12,484 nt of DNA from an uncultured Thermoanaerobacterales bacterium (lineage in GTDB: Bacteria > Bacillota > Clostridia > Christensenellales > UBA1242). The stretch spans positions 1 through 12,484 of the forward strand of contig CATKXA010000021.1 of the NCBI GenBank assembly GCA_949840475.1, read 5' to 3'. The first letter of the stretch is position 1; the number at the start of each line of letters is the position of its first letter. Shown here in pieces: positions 7,929 through 12,484 of this stretch. The notes under the pieces were generated by a model, which saw nothing but the letters and a program-made list of their open reading frames with translations, was not told where the DNA came from and did not search any database. Position numbers and translations under genes: made by a program.

Positions 7929-8651
7929 ATGAGTATAATGCTAATTAGGTCAATAGTTATTTATCTATTTGTTCTTATAGTAATAAGACTAATGGGTAAG
8001 AGGCAAGTGGGGGAAATGCAACCTTTTGAGTTTGTTATAACTCTAATCATTGCAGACCTTGCTTGTATTCCTATGGCTGAGCTTGCGGTACCGCTTGTGC
8101 ATGGCTTAGTGCCTATTTTCAGTTTGCTTATTCTGCATTTTCTTATTTGTTTTCTATCGCGTAAAAGTATGAAGATAAGATATATGTTATCTGGGCGACC
8201 AGCAATACTTATTAGTCCGCGTGGTATCAACTATATGGAGCTTAAAAAGCTCAATATGACTCTTGACGACCTAATCGAGGCGTTGAGAGGTAGCGAAGTC
8301 TTTAATATTGAAGACGTTGCATACGCTATTATTGAAACAAACGGAAAAATGTGTGTAATAAAAAAAGCAACAATCGAGCCGCCAACAAGAGAAGATATGA
8401 AGATTGAAATTACACCAAACGGTTTACCAGTGAACATTATTATGGACGGAAAGCTCATGAAAGAGAATGTGTCGCTTACTGGTATTGATGAAAAATTTAT
8501 ATATAAATGTTTAAAAAAAGCTAAGGTTAATAAGATTAAAGAGGTTTTGCTTTTTACACTTGATAACAATGGTAATTGCTTTGTTCAAGCGAAAAATGCT
8601 AGTGAGTATATTACTTTCACTATGCCATTTGAGGGGGCAGAGCGATGGTAA
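7929..8651 (+). CDS. DUF421 (YetF/YdfR-like) membrane protein
   Basis: A 240-residue protein with three predicted N-terminal membrane segments (about 4-22, 33-52, 55-77) and a cytoplasmic domain from about 78 to the end. The signature RLMGKRQVGEMQPFEFV (about 20-36) and the RPAILISPRGIN entry to the soluble domain are typical of DUF421. The family's biochemical role is not established; several members occur in Bacillota spore or envelope contexts. The start is uncertain: neither the ATG at 7929 nor the ATG at 7938 has a good ribosome binding site, and family members often begin MLIR, which would favour 7938. An in-frame TTG at 7911 would add six non-conserved residues. It overlaps the following DUF4363 gene by 7 bp, indicating coupled translation. 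Confidence 0.85.
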   Translation: MSIMLIRSIVIYLFVLIVIRLMGKRQVGEMQPFEFVITLIIADLACIPMAELAVPLVHGLVPIFSLLILHFLICFLSRKSMKIRYMLSGRPAILISPRGINYMELKKLNMTLDDLIEALRGSEVFNIEDVAYAIIETNGKMCVIKKATIEPPTREDMKIEITPNGLPVNIIMDGKLMKENVSLTGIDEKFIYKCLKKAKVNKIKEVLLFTLDNNGNCFVQAKNASEYITFTMPFEGAERW

Positions 8652-9061
8652 AAAAATGGATAGTCATTATAATTATTTCGGTTATATTAGTTGTCAGTTG
8701 TGCATTAGAATATAATTTTGTTAATAAGTCGTTTGCATATTTAACTGAGCAGCTTTACACCTATAAAAGCATGCTTGAAGCTGACGAAGAAAACATTAAC
8801 ACAGCTGAAAACGTTAAGTTTTTAGAGGATTTACATAATAACTGGCATAAAAAAGAAAAGGTGCTTAAAGGGCTTATTTGGCATACTGGTATTAAAGATA
8901 TTGAGGTGGGAATATCTAGGATAACTACATATACAGAGGAAAACGATTTTACTGAGGCAGAGGCAGAACTGAATGCCTTGATTGACTATGTAAAGCATTA
9001 TTCTGGCGATTTTGATTTATCTCTCGAAAACTTACTATATAAATATATTGTTCGTTATTAA
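8645..9061 (+). CDS. DUF4363 membrane-anchored protein
   Basis: A 138-residue protein with one N-terminal hydrophobic segment (about 5-22) and a helical extracytoplasmic domain. The segment KVLKGLIWHTGIKDIEVGIS and the C-terminal DYVKHYSGDFDLSLENLL are the conserved core of DUF4363, which is commonly encoded next to DUF421 in Clostridia. Function is unknown; the pair probably forms one membrane complex (inference). VVSC at 16-19 fits a minimal lipobox, so it could be a lipoprotein cleaved before Cys19, or simply a membrane-anchored protein. GAGGGGG (8631-8637) precedes the ATG by 7 nt, within the end of the DUF421 gene. Its stop codon overlaps that of the convergent gene. Confidence 0.85.
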   Translation: MVKKWIVIIIISVILVVSCALEYNFVNKSFAYLTEQLYTYKSMLEADEENINTAENVKFLEDLHNNWHKKEKVLKGLIWHTGIKDIEVGISRITTYTEENDFTEAEAELNALIDYVKHYSGDFDLSLENLLYKYIVRY

Positions 9062-9915
9062 CTTAATATTAAGTTATAGATAAAAGAAAAATTATCGTAC
9101 TCCAGTGCATTATTAGAAGTTTTTGAATTTCTTATAATTGCAAGCTTGTAGTAAACTTTTGAAAGCAAAGTTTTATCGCATATTATTGCGTAATAAAAAA
9201 TTCTATCTAATGAATTATCAATCTGTTGTGCTTTTGAGCTATTTTCATCTAGCTTTAATGGCTTCTCTTCGCCCTCAAAAAGCTTATCAATATTATGTAA
9301 AACATGTGTAAAGTCATATGTTACTTGGCTGTTATTGCGTGTGGTAGAAAACTCAAGTAATTTTTTAAAGTATTTATTTTTATTCAAATCTTCTTTAGTT
9401 ATTGTTTCACAAGCTTTTGGTCTTGTCATATCATAAAAGCTTTTTTTGTCTATAATCATATTTAAAATAGGGTAGAAGACACTTTTATCCGTTTCGATAA
9501 AGCAAGAATTATAGTTTAGCGGGTTTTCAAAGAACTCGCCTTTTACGGGTCTAAAGGCCTTTTGCAGTGCCTTCAATGCTTTTATGGATGATAAGTTGGC
9601 TAAGACTAATTTGTAGTCTGTACGGTCGTTTATCGCCATGCAAACGGCTATACAGCTCATAAAATCTCTATTTAGAACAAAGGGAGAGGTTTGTAAATAT
9701 AAAATAGGTATACCATATAGGTTAAGTTCTGTTTTTATGGTATCTTTTAAATAGCTTCGTAAATTTAAAGCTCCTGCACGTCTAGTAGCGTCCAATAGAG
9801 CTGTTTTTAAATTTATATTTTTTAAAATGTTTTGATTAAAGTCTTCTTTTTGCAGTTCAATATTGTGTTCAATATCTTCATCAAAAGAAGAAAGTAAATT
9901 CAGTTCACGTTTCAT
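9058..9915 (-). CDS. Protein of unknown function, 285 residues
   Basis: I do not recognise this protein. It starts at an ATG with a near-perfect ribosome binding site (AAAGGAGG, plus-strand 9923-9930, 7-nt spacer), so it is very probably expressed. It has no signal peptide or clear membrane segment; it is Lys/Asn/Leu-rich and probably cytosolic. The N-terminus (1-30) is acidic and helical. The middle contains LDATRRAGALNLRSYL (about 41-56) and a hydrophobic segment with two Cys, FMSCIAVCMAIN. The C-terminal third is predicted helical. No catalytic motif is evident. It lies 98 bp downstream of the flippase gene on the same strand, so it may be the second gene of that unit or have its own promoter. 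Its 3' end overlaps the DUF4363 gene by 4 bp. Confidence 0.75.
   Translation of the reverse strand: MKRELNLLSSFDEDIEHNIELQKEDFNQNILKNINLKTALLDATRRAGALNLRSYLKDTIKTELNLYGIPILYLQTSPFVLNRDFMSCIAVCMAINDRTDYKLVLANLSSIKALKALQKAFRPVKGEFFENPLNYNSCFIETDKSVFYPILNMIIDKKSFYDMTRPKACETITKEDLNKNKYFKKLLEFSTTRNNSQVTYDFTHVLHNIDKLFEGEEKPLKLDENSSKAQQIDNSLDRIFYYAIICDKTLLSKVYYKLAIIRNSKTSNNALEYDNFSFIYNLILS
9059..9076. repeat. 18-bp perfect palindrome at convergent stop codons
   Basis: TAACTTAATATTAAGTTA is self-complementary and begins at the overlapping stop codons of the two convergent genes. It could form a weak two-way hairpin, but lacks the GC core and T-run of a usual terminator. It is the only terminator-like structure between the two genes. 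Confidence 0.4.
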
Positions 9916-10013
9916 TAGTAAACCTCCTTTGTATGAGTGGTTTCAATATTTTTATCACAAAAAGGGCATCAATAGGGTGTCGAATTTGCTCTTGTTTTGT
10001 TTTATTTCATAGA

Positions 10014-11546
10014 TTATTGAGTTTTTTGACCTCTTTTGCGTTTTGCTATAACAAAAATTTTGATACCTGCAGTGTTAAAAGCAACACACATTAGCAGCAT
10101 CAAACCAACACAAATTACGCCGACTAAACCTGTTGCAATTAGTTTTGGTAAGAACAAAATTAATAAATTGAATATAAGTTTGCCTAAAACTGCACTGACT
10201 ATACAATAAAGTAATAATGAAAGCAGAGTTTTAAAATATCCTTTGCTTAAAAGCCCACGTTTTGCAAGCATTCTTAAACAGAGCACCGATGAAACTGTTG
10301 TCATAAGTCCCATGCCAACTATTAAAGCGTATGTGCCAATATATTTTGGCAAGAAGAAAATACAAATGAATAGTAAAACTGCACTGATAGCATAGTTTAT
10401 TAAACTTTTAAGTTCTAATCCAATAGAATTTAAAATGCTACTTGTTATCTGACTTATGCCCATAGGTAGCATAATTATTGCTGCGGCACTGACGTATTTG
10501 CCAGCTTTTGCTGACCCAAACAGTATTTCGCAGATTGGTGTTCCAAGTACCATAAACGCAGGGATAAATAACATACTAATTATAATGCTACAATTTAAGC
10601 CAAGCAAGATATGTCTTTTTAGCCCCTCTTTATCATGCGTTCTTGATTCGTCGTCGATATTGTCAGTCTTGCTGCTTATCTCTGGAACTAAAGTGACAGC
10701 AAGTGAGCTGATTAGCGTGCCGGGTATCATGATTAGTGGGAAAGCCATACCCATTATCAAGCCAAACTCTGCCATGGCTTCCGAAGAAGTGTAGCCATAA
10801 AGCATTAACCTCACGGGGATAATGAGTGCTATAAGCGACTGAACGAGAGAACTAACACTTCTAAGCGTTGTAATAGGCACAGAGCTTTTTAGTAGTGGTT
10901 TAAAAGCTCCCTTAGGGCTTTTAAGCTTTTGCTTAGAACAAAAATAAATGATAACCACAAGTAAGCAAGAGAGTACGCAGGCGATTGATAAGCTTAATGA
11001 CGCTCTTTCTCCGAGCGATATAGGAATAATTGTTGTTGAAAATAGTATAAAGCAGAAGACAATTCTAACTACCTGTTCAAAAAATTCTGTAAAACTTATT
11101 GCAAAGAATTTCTTATCGCCCCAAAGAGCACTTCTAAGTATAGCATAAATTGCTGACGCGATTAGACCAGGCAACGCGTATAGCACTATTGAAGTGGTGT
11201 TATTTTGAGTAAAAATAAGGTCTAAAATTTGAGGACAAATAGCCAAAATTAGCGACAATGAAATACTTATAGACAAGGCAATAATAAGACCTGCACTGAC
11301 AGCCTTGTATGACCCCTCATTGTCGCCAATACTTTTTTTATACGCAACAGTTCTAGAAACAACAAGAGGAAGCCCGCTTGCGACAATAGTCATAAGCACG
11401 CTAAAAATACTCATTGCGACTTGGTACTCTCCAAGCATTTCAGCTCCGAGTGCCCTTGAAAGGATAATTCGTAAAATGAAACCTAACGCCCTTGTTGCTA
11501 CTGAAAAGAATGTAACAATCATGGCTGCTTTAAATAATCTACGCAT
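10014..11546 (-). CDS. MurJ/SpoVB-like lipid flippase (MOP superfamily)
   Basis: A 510-residue integral membrane protein with about 14 hydrophobic segments (roughly 12-32, 44-64, 84-105, 121-140, 155-178, 185-202, 230-250, 262-292, 321-340, 361-383, 392-410, 414-435, 446-465, 470-498). This matches MOP-superfamily flippases, which move lipid-linked saccharides such as lipid II across the membrane. The segment TRALGFILRIILSRALGAE (18-36) followed by LGEYQ resembles the N-terminus of the SpoVB/MurJ branch. FTEFFEQVVR (152-161) matches the family's EQ-VR segment. It ends in a basic tail. The chosen ATG (11546) lacks a good ribosome binding site; an in-frame TTG at 11552, directly after a stop codon, is the only upstream alternative. 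Nothing nearby shows a sporulation role, so a cell-wall or polysaccharide role is equally likely. Confidence 0.8.
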   Translation of the reverse strand: MRRLFKAAMIVTFFSVATRALGFILRIILSRALGAEMLGEYQVAMSIFSVLMTIVASGLPLVVSRTVAYKKSIGDNEGSYKAVSAGLIIALSISISLSLILAICPQILDLIFTQNNTTSIVLYALPGLIASAIYAILRSALWGDKKFFAISFTEFFEQVVRIVFCFILFSTTIIPISLGERASLSLSIACVLSCLLVVIIYFCSKQKLKSPKGAFKPLLKSSVPITTLRSVSSLVQSLIALIIPVRLMLYGYTSSEAMAEFGLIMGMAFPLIMIPGTLISSLAVTLVPEISSKTDNIDDESRTHDKEGLKRHILLGLNCSIIISMLFIPAFMVLGTPICEILFGSAKAGKYVSAAAIIMLPMGISQITSSILNSIGLELKSLINYAISAVLLFICIFFLPKYIGTYALIVGMGLMTTVSSVLCLRMLAKRGLLSKGYFKTLLSLLLYCIVSAVLGKLIFNLLILFLPKLIATGLVGVICVGLMLLMCVAFNTAGIKIFVIAKRKRGQKTQ

Positions 11547-11580
11547 GTTCAATTAATACGCAGCAAACATTTTTACTATG

Positions 11581-11608
11581 ATATTAGTGCGTTTTTACCA
11601 AAATTCAA
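11581..11608 (-). promoter_or_regulatory. Candidate promoter of the flippase gene
   Basis: On the minus strand, TTGAAT (plus 11603-11608), a 16-bp spacer and TAATAT (plus 11581-11586), about 30 nt upstream of the start codon after the expected initiation point. Both boxes match the sigma-A consensus at four of six bases. Confidence 0.4.
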
Positions 11609-11643
11609 GACAAAAATATACAAAAATTGCTTGGTTTTTGTCT
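11608..11643. promoter_or_regulatory. Inverted repeat in the divergent intergenic region
   Basis: AGACAAAAA (11608-11616) is exactly complementary to TTTTTGTCT (11635-11643), with 18 bp between. A second pair, AATTGCTT (11625-11632) and AAGCAATT (11660-11667), overlaps the spacer of the rightward promoter. Sitting between two divergent promoters, either could be an operator; in such AT-rich DNA, chance is also possible. Confidence 0.25.
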
Positions 11644-11650
11644 AAGATAC

Positions 11651-11679
11651 TTGCAAAAAAAGCAATTATCAACTACAAT
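11651..11679 (+). promoter_or_regulatory. Sigma-A-like promoter of the GNAT-like gene
   Basis: TTGCAA (11651-11656), a 17-bp spacer and TACAAT (11674-11679). Initiation would fall near 11686, just before the AAGAAGG ribosome binding site (about 11687-11694) and the ATG at 11702. Box sequences and spacing are good. Confidence 0.65.
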
Positions 11680-11701
11680 TAAACAAGAAGAAGGAAATAT
11701 A

Positions 11702-12484
11702 ATGTTAACAGTAAGACAAATTAATAGTAAAAAAGATTTCAAGAAATTCGTGAAATTTGTAGATACACATTATCGTGATAATAAATGCTATGTTCCACCA
11801 TTTGAGTTAGATGAACTTAATTTAACTAATCCAAAAAAGAACGCATGTTTTGATGAATCAGAAGCTGTATATTTTTTGGCAGAAAAAGATGGCAAAGTTG
11901 TGGGACGTATTTCAGGTATAATTTCTCATGCATACAACCAAAAGAACAATGCAAAACGTGCAAGGTTTTCTAGATTTGAATGTATTGATGACCAAGAAGT
12001 AGCAAACATGCTTTTAAAAGCAGCAGAAGACTGGGCAATTTCTAAAGGTATGGACAGTATTCATGGCCCTCTTGGATTTAACGACCTTGAAAGAGAGGGA
12101 CTTTTAGTTGAGGGGTTTGATAAAGTTGGTACTTACTTAACCAGCTATAATCATCCTTATTATCAAAAGCTTATTGAAAACTATGGCTATACACCAGATG
12201 CTAGGTGGGTAGAGTGGAGAATTCCAGTTCCACCAGAGCAAAATGAACGCGTTGAGCGTGTTTCAAAAATGGTTGAAAAGCGTTATGGTTTTCATGAGAA
12301 AAAGTTTAAGAATGCAAATGAGATTATAGACAAGTATGGCGAAGAATTCTTCAAGCTTCTAGACGAATGTTATAAGCATATTTACGGAACTATTCCGTTT
12401 AATAAAAAGCTTGTAAAACAAACTATTGACTCTTTTAGATTGATAATAGACAAGGACTATGTAAGCTTAATCTTCAATAAAAAT
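11702..12484 (+). CDS. GNAT-like N-acyltransferase, 3' end cut by window
   Basis: 261 codons are visible and the frame is still open at the last base; relatives I recall are about 370-390 residues. The start MLTVRQINSKKDFKKFV, then NKCYVPPFELDELNLTNPKKN (28-48), FLAEKDGKVVGRISGII (58-74) and the WAISKGMDSIHGPLGFNDLE segment (111-130) are typical of a group of uncharacterised clostridial proteins with an acyl-CoA N-acyltransferase (GNAT) fold. The substrate is unknown. The region 126-150 (FND, EGFD, YNHPYY) probably lines the acceptor site (inference). The gene has its own good promoter and ribosome binding site, and is divergent from the flippase gene. The start is well supported by the ribosome binding site and by homologous N-termini. 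Confidence 0.75.
   Translation, partial: MLTVRQINSKKDFKKFVKFVDTHYRDNKCYVPPFELDELNLTNPKKNACFDESEAVYFLAEKDGKVVGRISGIISHAYNQKNNAKRARFSRFECIDDQEVANMLLKAAEDWAISKGMDSIHGPLGFNDLEREGLLVEGFDKVGTYLTSYNHPYYQKLIENYGYTPDARWVEWRIPVPPEQNERVERVSKMVEKRYGFHEKKFKNANEIIDKYGEEFFKLLDECYKHIYGTIPFNKKLVKQTIDSFRLIIDKDYVSLIFNKN

Noticed and set aside
9931..10013. A dedicated promoter for the 285-residue protein gene (minus-strand TTGATG with a TATTGA-like box)
   Set aside because: The -10 match is poor; read-through from the flippase gene 98 bp upstream explains expression equally well.
11547..11552. TTG at 11552 as the start of the flippase gene
   Set aside because: It would add only two residues and has no better ribosome binding site than the ATG at 11546. 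It cannot be fully excluded.

Overview
The window reads as a chromosomal segment of a low-GC Bacillota, most likely an uncultured Clostridia-type lineage. This rests on low GC, strong AGGAGG-type ribosome binding sites, sigma-A-like promoters, a Bacillota-type rpoB-rpoC pair without the large proteobacterial trigger-loop insertion, an adjacent DUF421/DUF4363 pair, and a SpoVB/MurJ-type flippase. No rRNA, tRNA, CRISPR array, transposase or prophage gene is visible.

Layout. 1-2877 is the 3' four-fifths of rpoB (RNA polymerase beta), open at the window edge. It is followed after 24 bp by a complete rpoC (beta'), 2902-6411. The usual continuation of this operon in Bacillota (an L7Ae-like gene, then rpsL, rpsG, fusA, tuf) is absent: rpoC ends in a palindromic, MITE-like repeat (6400-6530) with a decayed second copy (6557-6684). 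Then come a DHH/DHHA2 phosphoesterase gene with its own promoter (6767-7693), a strong intrinsic terminator, a short GC-rich hairpin repeat, and a translationally coupled DUF421-DUF4363 pair (7929-9061). Convergent to that pair is an unrecognised 285-residue protein gene (9058-9915, minus), downstream of a MurJ/SpoVB-like lipid flippase gene (10014-11546, minus). A 155-bp divergent promoter region separates the flippase from a GNAT-like acyltransferase gene (11702 to the window end, incomplete).

The most unusual content lies inside the most conserved genes. The RNA polymerase looks intact: the Mg-binding aspartates, both Zn sites and the catalytic lysines of beta are present, and the frames are open. 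Yet it carries a cluster of substitutions at normally near-invariant active-centre positions. The trigger-loop His is Gln and the adjacent Arg is Lys (MRTFH to MKVFQ). The Asn of NADFDGD is Gly. The bridge-helix N-terminal hinge and the F-loop are altered. In beta the DDANR loop reads DNATR, and the rifamycin pocket has Asp-to-Glu, Arg-to-Lys, Ile-to-Asn and Pro-to-Gln changes. Together these suggest a lineage whose polymerase handles nucleotide selection, and several polymerase-targeting antibiotics, differently from model bacteria. I see no gene cluster resembling a new defence or biosynthetic system; the polymerase and the palindromic element at the rpoC stop codon are what deserve follow-up.
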